A stretch of 64,000 nt of DNA from Gigaspora margarita (taxonomy: Eukaryota > Glomeromycota > Glomeromycetes > Diversisporales > Gigasporaceae), in NCBI GenBank assembly GCA_009809945.1, contig WTPW01001011.1:31954-95953 (forward strand), read 5' to 3'. A program made the position numbers and the translations under genes. Every line of letters starts with the position of its first letter. Positions within the stretch are counted from its first letter, which is position 1. Shown here piece by piece: positions 22,261-34,400 of this stretch. The notes below the pieces were generated by a model that was not told where the DNA came from, searched no databases, and saw nothing but the letters and a program-made list of their open reading frames with translations.

Positions 22261-23118
22261 AAATATGATTGACTAAAACAGTAATAGATAAATAATTTTA
22301 AATTATATATTCATTTAATATTCTAAAGAAATGTTGTGATCCATATATTTGACTATTATAAAAGCCAATTAAAAAGAGCCGAATAAATATAGTATATGAT
22401 ATTTAAGTACAAAATATCAAGTGCGGAATAAATTAATTTTTAGTAATGTTAAATACGAAGTAAATAAAAATATTTTTAGTAGTGTGACCACTGGTTGGAA
22501 GAGCAATAGTGGATATCGGTCCAATTTAGCTCTGATAATTCACTTGGGTTTAAATTTAGAGTGATTGTACATGGGTTTATGATGTCACAAAAATTAATTA
22601 ATCTGGGTCAGGTTATCACATAATATGATCAATTTACGTGATAGATGAATGATAAATAAGATGTATATGATGTAATTAATTAAATATCAGGGGGTTTATT
22701 ATAATAATAACGATAATAAAAGACTACACTAACAATGCAGCAACAAAATAAAGAATACAATTAAACTAAAGCTACTACGAGAATCTGATTTTTATTATAT
22801 AGTCTGTAGAAATCATAGTAGCGCGAAAACTCAGGCTTAAATACTTTCCAAGTTACTGAGAACTACTACGCTACATTTCATAGCTTCTAATAAAAGTTTT
22901 TTTTTAATTAACGATGAATATATATTATAAATGGATTAAATTGTGCACAGTATTTTAATTTTTTTTTTACGAGATAAAATTGCAAATTTTTTTTGCTTAT
23001 TTCTCGATATGTGTAATTTATTAGCATTGGTGCTAAAAACCTAAGTTCTGAAGTTAGATTATCGCTTTATTTACTAAATGTAAAACTATTACAATTTAAT
23101 ACTTCAGTATTACAAAAT

Positions 23119-26021
23119 TCATTGAAGAACAAAAGAACCAGGAGGATCTAATGAATCATCGAATAATCCTAACAAATTCCATTTCGCCAATAGGTCATCT
23201 GCTGGGTGAGTGGTGCGCCCACCAAATTCAAATTCGAGTGGTTCACTATCTAGAATTTCACTAGTTTCTAACCGATTCTCATTATCTAAAATTTCAATCC
23301 AGTTCTCAATTACGTTTGACCAATTCTCTTCTTCTTCAGAAGTTTCAGTCTCATCTGTCAAGTCTTTAGTCATGTCAGTAATTACACTTGATTAAATTGG
23401 CAGATTATCAGAAGTTGGTAAGCCAATTTCATTGTCACTTACGGATGTTTCTTCCAATTCTTGAGCACCACCTTCTTCGTGATCGTATGATTGAATAGGA
23501 ACTGCGACATGAATTTTTTTAAATTGTCGTTCGGATACTTCAATATCATTATGCTTTCGTTTGTTTAGTTTATCACCATGCAATTGGCTCATAGCCAACA
23601 CTTTTTCATATTTAAATTGAGAATTTAAATTAGTAAATATATAAAATTAAATTCTTACATATTTATACACACCGGCAAACGATTTCAGCGTTTCGTATGC
23701 AAAAAGCCTATAGTTGACCATAACCTTTCAACTGACGCTGAATTTACACATATTCTGAATAATTGTAAAGCTAAATGAGACAATTTTGGCGCCAACCCCT
23801 TCGCTGAATCCCAGAAATCAATAATATTGCTATCAAATTGATCATAGGTTTCTTTATTAAAAGGAAATGCTTCCCTTTGATATGATAAAAATTCACGCAA
23901 AGTGCGTGTTAGTGTTTCTTCAAACTATACATTATAATAGTAATATAACCATTGACTAAAATGTGTATAAGAGAGACCAGCAGCACAGAGAGAAAACTTT
24001 GAAAGCTGATATTTCGGGGCAAAACGAATGATAGCAGAAGTAGCGGTTGTTCCCATTGAGCCAAATGATTTTCTAAACGTGCTAATATATGATCTGAAAA
24101 ATAATCATCTTTGTGATTGGCAAAAACTTTAACAATCCATCCAAAACAATGTAAAATCTCGTGTAGTCTTGCCATATCCTTTTGGAGTTTATTCAGCACA
24201 CAACATAGAGGAAAGAGCAAGTCCTGAAGTTCATAAAGTTGATTCCAAAAACTGGAATCTTGTATAATTGATAATATATCAGGTGGGAGCGTTTTGCTTA
24301 TATTAGAATTTTTTGATGTAAACCTTTGTCGTGATAGTCCACTTCGAGAAGTACTAATTGATCCAATTTTAGTTGGGGAAAATTTCGTGGCCAATGTCTA
24401 ATTAAATAAAAGAATATATAATTTTATTAGATTTAAAGTTACAGTAATTTTAGTTCAATAAAAACGTTGTCAAAAAAGTAAATATACTGTATTTGCACGT
24501 AATAATGCGCATGCGCATTATTTCGAAATGCTCTTTTTTTTTATAATTGATTTTTGACTCAAAAAATGCCCATGCGCATTATTATGTGCTAATACGGTAT
24601 GTATAACTAAAAGTATTTTAACATAAAATACTTTCAGTAAAAACTTATAAATATAATTACTTTGAGTGCCGCTTCAGTTTTTAATATAGAGTGAAAGCAA
24701 AAATAAATGCTATTTCAGTGTGTCTCAGCTGGGGAAAGAAGAGCGATAGTTTGTTTATAAAATGATCTTTGCTCATCTCGTAGTAACCCAGTAAAGTAAG
24801 GTGAGGAGTGAAAATAGCCTACGATNCGTATTGCATNTTTTAATNTNTTTTTATATGAATCGGACTCCTTAAAAATATCACCAACAATTAAGTTAGCTTA
24901 ATGCGCCATACAAGGTATAAAAACCTTATTAGGGTATTCAATTCGTAGCTGCCTCCTGTTAAATAAAATAAATAAATAAATAGCTATAACATAAATATAT
25001 AAGTACAATAAAATATATTTAAGCTTACCTTGCTGCCGCATACTCGCCAGCTGAATCTGATACGTAACAATTAATTCTGATACCCTCCTTTTCTGCACTA
25101 TCCATTANATTCTTAATNAGANGCTTTACATCTTCAGTTTTTGAACGCTGGCTACTAATATTACATGCATTCCAGATCAAAGATAGACCCTGAGAAGTAA
25201 TCAAAACGACACCAAAAAGGTGCTCTTGCTTAATGTTCGTCCTGCCATCAAAAGCTGCAGTTACACCAATTTTGTCTACATGTGCACATTCCAAAATCTC
25301 TTCAGTTAATTTTATTGAAACCTTTGAAAGAATTCGATCACTTATAGATCGCTGATTAGGTAATTTTAATGTTGGCATAATAAAATTAAAAGGGTCTTTT
25401 GTTTCTTGGTTTTCCATAAAAGTAAAAGAAACACCATTTGATACAATCATACGTAGCACTAAGTTCTCAAAATGCCGATGGTCCTTTTCAGATAGTTGGC
25501 GTATAACATAATTATCAAGAAATGCCTGCTTATTTACATTTGAAGTGGATGGGCTTGCAGATGGTGTGGATTTGTTAGATGATAAAATAGATTCACTAGT
25601 AATTGATGAATTGGATATTGATATCTCAGTAATAGTAGTGGAAATTTCATCAGATTCAGAATTATTTTCATCTGCTATTATTAATAACAAGGTAATTAGT
25701 ATATTGTACAATAAAATTATTCAAATATTGCTGTTAGTAATTACCTTCACCACTTTTCTTTTTAGCATCTTCAGGNACCNATCGTGCAAGAATTTNCNGG
25801 ACCTCCTCCACANTATATTGTGCTTTAAAATTTGAACAGTTTTTAAGGTGACTTCGACATAACTTTGCCTTATTTGAAACAAAACACTCAGGCTTCGTAG
25901 AAGCTACAGGTAAGGTATATTTGCGTACACATGAAAGGCAGACTGCCTTTTTATTCGCTTTTGGATTGTCTGATGCGACCAAGTAAAAAAATTCCCAAAA
26001 GTTATGATTTTTTTTGCCCAT
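23119..26021 (-). pseudogene. hAT transposase with BED zinc finger, inactivated
   Basis: Exons inferred from GT-AG borders are 26021-25745, 25674-25029, 24955-24661 and from 24397 onward, with a probable last intron near 23650-23600. The first exon holds a BED-type finger (CLSCVRKY, then a Cys/His pair near CRSHLKNC). The second has the hAT core AAFDGRTNIKQEHLFG and SDSAGEYAA. The third has IPCMAH-ANLIVGDIFKES. Exon 4 ends with the dimerisation region NSASVERLWSTIGFL. The acidic C-terminus ends GSFVLQ. In-frame stops are at 24898-24900, 24715-24717, 23925-23927, 23685-23687 and 23392-23394, and there is one frame change near 24040. Each stop can be explained by one C-to-T or G-to-A change in a Gln, Trp or Arg codon. 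Ambiguous bases near 24840, 25110 and 25780 hide some residues. Confidence 0.85.
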
Positions 26022-26446
26022 TGTAAGATTAAGTTTGCTCTTTATAAGGTTTGCCTGTGTAAGAAAAGTTAAGTTTGCCTTTCGTAAAAAAAATTAAGAA
26101 AGTTATTATAAAATGTCCAATGTAACATACAGCATGGGTGTTTTTTCCATTTATGTAAATTTCGCTACCCCTCTTTTTTTTCATTTATTTTTTTTTTTTT
26201 TTGCATTATATTTTAACTACTCGATATATGAATTTCGAACAATATTATCACAATACTAATTGGAAATTGGAAAATTAATCGAGCAGAAGCACTGAGACTT
26301 TACTGCTTTATATAATTTGTATAAAATAAGCTTCAAGACAATCGCATATACTCAATTAAAATTATATAAGCTCTGACAATCACAAAATTATTATTCATTC
26401 TGATTATCTGATTATGTGCATCAAATACACGCACGTATGTACGTAC

Positions 26447-27024
26447 TAGGGGTGGTAACCCAATTAAGTAAATCAAAACTATGTTAGCAATATTAGTAAT
26501 TTTACTATGATCAGATTTCAATCAGTGAATTAAAAATAATCGATTAATTACCAATCTGGATAAGATCGGCACTATAGCTATATTATTACTATATTTGAAA
26601 TTGGGAATAAACAAATATATAAACAATATATTAGTAAATCTGTAGTAGGCGTAATAAAAAGTTTTTTTTATACTAAGTAAATATTATTTTTGGCTCTAAG
26701 TAAAGTAGTAGAGCAGGTTCTTGTGCGTCTACTGCCAAAATTTCATTAAAATCGAACTTGTAAATAAGAAGATATGAGTAAAAACGTCTTTAAAATTCTT
26801 TAAATCATATAAAAATTTTATATATACAGGCCTGATCCAGATTTCGTACTACCTTGTTTATATATTTGTTTTGCCCCAATTCTAAATATAGAAATATTGC
26901 TGATCTTATCCGGATTGGCAATTAATTACTTTATTTAATTAATAAAGAATGCACCAATTTCTAAAAGATCAAATTCCATAGTTTACTCACATAGTTTTGA
27001 TTTACTTAGTTGCGTTACCACCTA
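26447..27024. mobile_element. MITE nested in the hAT element
   Basis: The left end TAGGGGTGGTAACCCAA pairs with the right end TTGCGTTACCACCTA. Pairing continues inward through AAGTAAATCAAAACTATG and later through CAATCTGGATAAGATCGGC. The TAGGG-type start suggests a hAT relative, but no clear 8-bp duplication was found. Confidence 0.7.
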
Positions 27025-27189
27025 AAGACTAGACCATAGCCTTAACGGCAATGCAGCAGCCATACCATCATTGAAGCTTCGGATTAAATCCAAACCATCA
27101 TTTGATCTGGTTCTAAGTTAAAGCATTAATTCGTATAGTTTTAATAATCTTTTTATGACCAATAATATGGTAATTCTATATACTAAATG

Positions 27190-27356
27190 ACCTAATGACC
27201 AAATGACCGTGGTCATTTGGAAATGACCATAGTCATTTGGTCATGAGTCATTTTCAAATGACCCAAAATTTGAATGACCAAGAATGACCGGTCATTTTGA
27301 AGTCATTTGAGGTCATTTAAAAAATTGGCAAATGACCAGATCATTTACTATCACTG
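27190..27356. promoter_or_regulatory. Right subterminal repeat cluster of the hAT element
   Basis: About a dozen AAATGACC or GGTCATTT words in both orientations run to the terminal CACTG. This mirrors the left end and is the densest such cluster in the window. Confidence 0.7.
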
Positions 27357-27581
27357 ATCAATATATATCTAACCAGTTAGTAATCGATGTATATCAATTT
27401 CAAATTTACTATGCTATAAATTTTTGTAATTATTACACTTTCATAATACTCCAAAGTTACTATAGCGTAAACTTTCGTAATTATTACCCCTACGTAATCC
27501 TCTGAACTAATCGTAAGTTTTCATAAGTTTACCCTGTGTAAAAACTTGCGGAGGTTTACGCATATTTTTTTTGCTGATGTA

Positions 27582-28599
27582 TAATAGATTATATACTATA
27601 AATTTGATTAAAAATGGTTAAATCTAACCTATTATTTAATGGTAGGTCTAATATCCAATAGTGATTTAAAAAAAAAGATCGATTCAAATATAATATATAA
27701 AATGATTCAAGTATAATTAAAAAAAAGAAACATGTGACACTAAAAGAACCAATTAAATTTTAATATCATTAATAAATATGAACAACAATTATTATTATTA
27801 TTATTAATCTGTTATCGCCCAAATCATTTTTCAATTAGTGAAAATTAAAAAAATGATAACTATAAGTAAAATACTGATACTATGATTGGACCCAAGCAAT
27901 TTATATTATATATGAAGAATAGTGCCTTTATGCTTTAAAGGATATCCAGTTTATATAAAATACATTGAAAACTGGCAAAGTTGAAATAAAAAAATGTACA
28001 CTAGATAACATCTCAACCTGAGAAGTATTATTAATTACCAATAAATAGTTGTGATTTCTGTTATATCACTATGATTGATTAATAATAGTATTATTAATCA
28101 TAGTAATATAACAGAAAACAACCACTTATTGGTAATTAATAATACTTCTTGGGTTGAGATGTTATCTAGTGTGCATTTTTTTTTATTTCAACTTTGCCAG
28201 TTTTTAATGTGTTTTACATAAACTAAGTATTTTCAAAAGCATAAAGGCACTATTCTTTGTATATAATATGAATTGCTCGGGTCCAATCATAGTGTCAGTA
28301 TTTTACTTATAGTCATCATTTTTTCAATTTTCACTAATTGAAAAGTGATTTGGGTGATAACAGATTAATAATATTAATAATAATAATAATAAATGTTGTT
28401 CATATTTATTAATGATATTAAAATTTAATTGGTTCTTTTAGTATCACATGTTTCTTTTTTTTTTAATTATACTTGAATAATTTTATATATTATATTTGAA
28501 TCGACCTTTTTTTAAATCACTATTGGATATTAGATCTACTATTAAATGATAGATTAGATTTAACTATTTTTAATCAAATTTATAGTATATAATCTATTA
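27582..28599. mobile_element. Long palindromic foldback MITE, TA target site
   Basis: The two arms of about 500 bp are near-perfect inverse copies meeting around 28090, beginning TAATAGATTATATACTATAA. The flanking TA is duplicated (27580-27581 and 28600-28601). The homologous left copy reads GCTGATGTAGTAAAGC without the insertion, which fixes the borders exactly. A TA duplication suits Tc1/mariner-type mobilisation. No coding region is present. Confidence 0.9.
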
Positions 28600-28700
28600 T
28601 AGTAAAGCTTGGATCCATTATATTAAATTTAACAGATATTCATCAGATTTTATTATTAAATTTAGCATACAAATACAAGTTCTATTATTGTAGTTATAAT

Positions 28701-28831
28701 TAGTGTTAGCAATTTTATTGATTAAACCAAATTTGGTTAGCCTTTTTGGCCAAAAAAAACATATGAATTTGGCTAAATTGGCTGTTTTTTGGGCGGCCAA
28801 ATATGTTTGGCTAGCAAAATTGCCAAAACTG
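28701..28831. mobile_element. hAT-type MITE, 8-bp TSD GTTATAAT
   Basis: This is the counterpart of the MITE at 6750-6882, with the same inverted ends and the duplication GTTATAAT (28693-28700, 28832-28839). It must have been inserted before the two dispersed-repeat copies separated. Confidence 0.8.
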
Positions 28832-30727
28832 GTTATAATTCTGTGAAATTTAGAGTCTACGTCTTTTCAAATTTCTATTACATAATAAGCATGAAAATGA
28901 CAGTTATGTGAGTGTACATGAAAATTACCATTCTGATAGCTTTTTATGATTAGTGTTATAATCATTCTAATAGCTCATTATGGTTAGTGTTAAATAATCA
29001 TTCTAACAACTTTTGATGATTAGTGTTAAATAATTATTCTAATAGTTTTATATAGTATTAAAATATCATTCCAACAGCTCTTTATAGTTAGTAATAAATA
29101 ATCATTCTAAAAACTCCTTTTAGTTATTATCCTTCAGCTCTTTATTGTTGCATTATAAAGCTATTCTAACAAGCTCTTTCGGATAAGCATTTAGTGTTTG
29201 GATTAGAATGGCTAAGATAGCTCATGATTTGTGAGACATTTGATCAACTTTTATTAATAAAAGGTGATGTATAATTATATCGCTATATTGCTATAATAAG
29301 CTTTTAAATATATTTTTTCAAATTCTTCATATCTAGGTTTAATATACTGTATAATACAATTTATAATATTAGAATTAAAAGTATATGTATATAATAAGAA
29401 TTAGTTAATGGCAGTAATTGCTGCTTTTATAACTTTATGAATTTTTAAATCAATCTATGTCTGTATGCGTATATGCACTTAAAATTTATATGTACTTAAA
29501 CTAACAACTTAATGATTAAATTTTTATTCATATTATACTGTAAATTATTTTATAAGTGCAGTATTTAAATTCAAAACCTAATACATAAGGCTCTAGCCCT
29601 ATGAAAAGCTACCTGTTTATAACTAGTTATTTAATTGCCCATGTTGGGTTTAATTTGTAAAGATATGTTAAATCTGAAAGCAATATTACATCTGCTTAAC
29701 AGATTACCACTAAGTCTTAATGCTTTTGTAAAAATACATTATTTGGTTTAATTTTTAATTCTTTGCTAAATCTGTAGTTATCATTACTATAATTTTAAAG
29801 ATGAAATATTTTTTGTAATATCAGCTATACAACTTACAACTAAACAATTAAACAACTAAACAATTAAACAACTAAACAATTAAACAAATAAACAATTAAA
29901 CAACCCAAACAATTAAACAACTAATCGATTATTTAGTCACGCGATATCCATAATCAATTAGTTGCAACTATAGTTGTCAACTAATCGATTGAAAAAATTT
30001 TATCAATTCAGAACACTATAGGAGATTGATAGCTTTATGAAACTAGTCGAAGAGCAACCATTTAATACACTTGTTATTGAGCATTCTTTATATGAGAAAT
30101 TCGCTGCAATTTGAAAATTTCTTCAGTTATTGTGATGTACTGTTTCTTGCATTTGATTTTTATTTTATTTTTTTTTAAATAACTATAAGGTGGATATGGG
30201 TATTATGCCACACTACCAATTATGGCGCACTACTGATATCTTATGATCTACTAATCAGAATTCTACGATTTTGGTACCAATTGATTCGTCTCAGTGAGAC
30301 GAATTGATTGGTACCAAAATCGTAGAATTCTGACTGATGGATCACAAGATATTACCATTAAAGTAATATTTAAAGTAAATATGGGTATTATGGCGATAAA
30401 AGTATTGCAGTGTAAAGCAATATCTTGTAAACCATCGATCAGAATCGTGTAATTTTGGTACCATTCGACTCATCACATCGAGATAAATTGAATGGTACCA
30501 AAATCATGTGATTCTGATCGATACTTCTTAAGATATTATAATTTAACCAAAATAAGCTTCGCAAAACAAATTTTAAAATTAATATAAAATAATGAATAAC
30601 TCTTGGTGGAACAGTCCATTTCGATACTTTTACCTCCAAAATGTCCACCTTGAAGAGGTGATTCCAACAAGCCCAAACTCACTAAAATCCAATCATGGGA
30701 TCACGAGATCGTTAAGGTTTTATTGTT

Positions 30728-32432
30728 TTTTTTTTTTTTAATGTTTAAGGTGAGACCTTGCTCTTATCTTTATTGAATTTAATTGAAACTTTTTACAATA
30801 CTGGAAAAACTTTCATTTTTTAAATCTAATGCTAAGAATAAAAGCTCAGACATATACTGAAGTAAACTACAATACTTATCTGCGGCCTAAACCTACCAGA
30901 GTGGCCAAGGCTCACCTAGATTTGTGTATATGTAAAAATATCAGAAGGGTGTGTAGAGTATTTGATCCATTTAATAAGCCAAGTTTCTATTTTGAGCATA
31001 GAAATATGTGTTGTGGATTCATAGTCCTGTGTATGATTTGTTGACTGACTGATTGAATTTAGGGAAATAGCAGGAGTTGGGTGTTGTAGGTGTAATTGGT
31101 GATTTTGAGATCTGTCAATGCAGTATGGAATCCAAATATTTGTATAGATGAGTTGGTTAATATGTAGCAAAAGTTGAATAGTGAGTGTTCTTGCAGTTTT
31201 TTGTGATATTGTATATTCGCTTAGTGTGTGAATAATATCTAGTGGAATGAGACCAGTTAGGGTAGAGAATAATGAGGGTTTGTTATGAGAATGATGAATT
31301 TGTAAACTATCGAGATGCATTATTTGAGTATAGAGATCATTAGCAGTTGATTGTGAAATATTCATTTTGTTGGGTTTGAGAACATGGTGCAATGAATCTT
31401 CTATGATTTTTAGTATAGGTTCACAGGTTGGACATATGATCCAATGTAATGCATAACTTGCTTGTTGGCATAAGTGACATTTGTTGGGATATGAAGGGTT
31501 TCTTTTGTGTAAAATGTGAGGGGAGGGGAGATCATCCATAAGTATTTTGATTCTGAATGATTTGAGTGTTGAGGACTGAAAGCTGTGTGCAAAATTTGAG
31601 ATTTTTTGATTATTGTTAATATAAAGCCAGGTTGCATTCCAGCATATATGCTGGGAGATTGTTGTCCATTGTTGAAATCAGTTTTGTGATGTCCAGAGTG
31701 CGAATATGTGTGCATGGCAAACTGTTCTGACACTGCGACGAATAGGAAGTTCCATAGGAAGATTGTCAATTGAGAGTGTAAATTGAGTATTGTAGATATT
31801 GTTGAAGTTAAAAAGAAGGTATGGAGCAATTTGGTGGCTATGTGCTAGTTGGTCTGCTTTGTTGTTGAATTCATTGTCTTGATGTGCAGTGACTTTATAG
31901 AAAGTGATATTGAGATTATAAGATTTAATAAAATTTAGTAAAGTGTTCCAAATGGACCCGTAAGGAGTATTTAGAATATTTGGAGGTTGGGATATTGACT
32001 TATTATTTGTAAGGTTGTTATATTTGGAAATTACTGATTGAGAGTCTGTAAAGATTTGGATTGAGCAGTTTCTAGGAGCAGTGCTAATAGCAGATAGGAT
32101 TGCTACTAGCTCAGCTTTGAAGGAACATGGCCAGAATTTAATTTGTGTCTGGAAAGTATGTATAATTGTTTGGTTTTCTAATTGTATCCAGCCTATTCCC
32201 ATAGAACATTGGGAATTTCCCAGATTAAGAACTGATCCATCAGTGTAGAATGTAAGTTCTGTTAGATTGCTGTTGTAATTAGCAATAAGTTGTAAAGTAT
32301 CTAGTGCAGTACTAGGGTGAAATATAGAAGGAATTTGAGGTATAGAGATAATAAGGTTTGGTGGTAGTGGTATATGTATAGGGTTTCTAATTGCAATTGA
32401 GTAGATGAGGTCCAGGTGATTTGCATTAAGGT
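30728..32432 (-). mobile_element. 5'-truncated LINE with RNase H domain
   Basis: The fragment ends in a poly(A) tract (T14 on the plus strand, 30726-30739). It is flanked by an exact 13-bp duplication AGGTTTTATTGTT (30715-30727 and 32433-32445), so it inserted by target-primed reverse transcription and is 5' truncated. The 3' tail reads TTTAAGGTGAGACC on the plus strand and is shared with the retroposon at 4243. Only the end of ORF2 is present. RNase H after the reverse transcriptase is found in several LINE clades (for example Tad1 and I); the clade cannot be set without the RT. Confidence 0.9.
30916..32300 (-). pseudogene. LINE ORF2 C-terminus: RNase H and zinc-knuckle tail
   Basis: The RNase H domain (about 32250-31820) shows all four acidic positions: FYTDGS, KAELVAI, FTDSQS and NKADQLAH. 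Downstream, a cysteine-rich tail reads CHLCQQASYALHWIICPTCE (about 31490-31430). The domain and the tail lie in different overlapping frames (31678-32202, 31410-31829 and 30916-31539), so at least two frameshifts have accumulated. The start is missing because of truncation. The enzyme would remove RNA from the RNA-DNA hybrid during element copying. Confidence 0.85.
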
Positions 32433-33529
32433 AGGTTTTATTGTTGTTTTGATGAAAATATATAAGTTTAACTAATTAAATTTTTATCAAAAACAATACA
32501 AAAACCTTAGCGATCCCATGATCCCGTGATTGGATTTTAGCGAGCTTGGGCTTGTTGGAATCGCCTCTTCAAGGCGGACGTTTTGGTAGTAAAATTATCG
32601 AAAATGGACTGTCCTACCAAGAGTTATTCATTATTTTATGTTAATTTTAAAATTTGCTTTGCGCAGCTTATTTTGGTTAAATTATGATATATCGAGAAAT
32701 ATCAGCCAAAATCACATGATTGTGGTACCATTCGATTCGTCTCAATGAGATGAATCGAATAGTATCAAAACCATTCGATTATGATCAATAGATCTCAATA
32801 GATCATGAAAAATAGTATGTGCGCCATAATTGGTACCTGCATTATAATTTATTATTTTACCTTGTATTTTTTAATTGATGATATCTTATGATCTAGTGAT
32901 TAGAATTGAATGATTTGGGTACCATTCGATTCGCCTTGATGTGACGAATTCAATGGTACCAAAATCATTTAATTCTGATTGATATATCATCTATTATTAG
33001 CCAAAATACTTAACTGCGCCATAATACCCATATCCACCTTAGTAGCAAAGTTTATTGAATTATGTATTACATGGGTTGTTACGTCATATCCAGTGTTGGA
33101 AATCTGTTTGAAATTTATGTTCTCAAGAAAACATATTTATTTAATTTAATGTTCTCAAAAATTTTTTTATGTTCTCAAATAAAAAAATGGTTTTTCTCTC
33201 TCTTCCTCTTCTTCTCTCTCTCTTTCTCTCTCTTTTTTTTTTCTCTCTCTCTTTTTCATACTCACTTTCTCTTATTGTAATTATTTTTTTTTTCTTATTC
33301 TCTCTTTTAACTTATACTTTTAGACTTCTTTTATTTATTTTTTAATTTTTACAAAATTTAACTTTAATAACTTCTTTAAAACAAAAAGTACTAAAAAATC
33401 CTTTAACAGAATTGTAGTTTAGCAAAAAAACTATCAATTTGTCAAAGGGCTTTTTGATTTAACTTGTTTTAAAAAAGTTATAATAATTTAAAGATTTATT
33501 GATAAAGGTGGATGCATTTTGCTATGTTT

Positions 33530-34400
33530 GGATCCGTGAAGGTATCTATCCAGATATCCAGATAATATTCAGATATCTGGATCTTAATTTTAGTTGACGG
33601 ATAGAATTTGACAGATATCTGAATAGGACTCAGTAATATCTGGATAATATCCAGATATTTATTAAATCAAAAATATTGTTTAATATTGTTCAACTTTGCA
33701 TAAATAATTTATGGCAAACAATGATTTTTAAATTAAACATAATTAAGATTTCAATTATTTTATAATTAGGCCAGATCAATTTAATTCAGTGGTTTACATT
33801 ACTCCCCCTCCCCTCTTCTGCCTTCCCCCCTCACTATATATGCAGAAAATTTCAGAACACTTTTATAATATCACGGGTCATTTCAGAAAGTTTTAATAAT
33901 AAACTTCTCTCATCCCCTCCTCTTTTGTGATAAGGATGTAATTGTTAACCACTGAATTAAATTGTTCTGGCCTTAGATTAAATTGATCAAAATTATAAAT
34001 ATAGTTAAAAATATAAGAAAATTTATACATGAATATTTTATTATCTGGTAAAATTTGTTTTATTAAATTGGCAAATTAAAATTTACAGATAACTTATACT
34101 GTATTAGCAAAATCGGGTTTATTAACATAAACATTTTTTTTATGATATATGTTTTATATTCTTAAATGATCTAAAATTTTAAATAAATCATATTACTATA
34201 TATATCTTTAGTAGTTAAGATATTATTTTTAAATGTGAAATTCTATATTAAAGTTCTATCTATATAGTATCCAGATACTATCCAGATACTATCTGGATAC
34301 CATCCAGATACAGAATTAAAAAAAGGTACAGACATCCAAATTTATAAAAATAATAATGGATGATCAAAAAAGTATCTGGATTGTATCCAGATTCAATCAC
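33530..34400. repeat. TATCCAGATA-rich subterminal clusters
   Basis: Variants of TATCCAGATA occur many times at 33540-33660 and again at 34260-34400, in both orientations, with a non-repetitive middle. Such clusters mark the ends of hAT-type elements. The exact borders and duplication could not be fixed. Confidence 0.5.
33769..33972. mobile_element. PIF/Harbinger-type MITE, TSD TTA
   Basis: Ends GGCCAGATCAATTTAATTCA and (inverse) GGCCAGAACAATTTAATTCA pair over about 30 bp. The 3-bp target TTA is on both sides (33766-33768, 33973-33975), the Harbinger pattern. The short interior is C/T-rich with no ORF. Confidence 0.85.

Larger units (their letters stand above)
22148..27356 (-). mobile_element. 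hAT DNA transposon, 5.2 kb, with exact 8-bp TSD
   Basis: The left end reads CAGTGATGGTAAATGACTTG and the right end is its imperfect inverse (AAATGACC... TTTACTATCACTG). Exact 8-bp duplications ATCAATAT flank it (22140-22147, 27357-27364). Both ends are packed with AAATGACC/GGTCATTT words, as expected of transposase-binding subterminal repeats. One BED-finger hAT transposase gene lies inside on the minus strand (23119-26021). A second MITE (26447-27024) is nested in the region upstream of the gene. The remaining non-coding parts (22260-23118 and 26022-26446) show nothing else. Confidence 0.93.
27537..30018 (-). repeat. Dispersed inverted repeat, right copy, with insertions
   Basis: This is the inverted counterpart of 5610-7027, ending at GAACACTA. 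It contains its own copy of the hAT MITE (28701-28831) and of the TTTAGTTGTTTAATTG-type minisatellite (29830-29925). A 1018-bp palindrome (27582-28599) interrupts it at a site that is empty in the left copy. Confidence 0.75.
30188..33039. mobile_element. Foldback element with hairpin arrays, carrying a nested LINE
   Basis: Inverted ends AGGTGGATATGGGTATTATG lie at 30188 and (inverse) 33039, with TA on both sides. Each arm has serial hairpins built on GATTTTGGTACCATTCGA and its inverse around a TCGTCTCA/TGAGACGA core. The arms also share a block with GTGATTCCAACAAGCCCAA-like sequence (30640-30710 and 32515-32690). Without the nested LINE the element would be about 1.13 kb and almost wholly palindromic. 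No coding region of its own is present. Confidence 0.85.
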
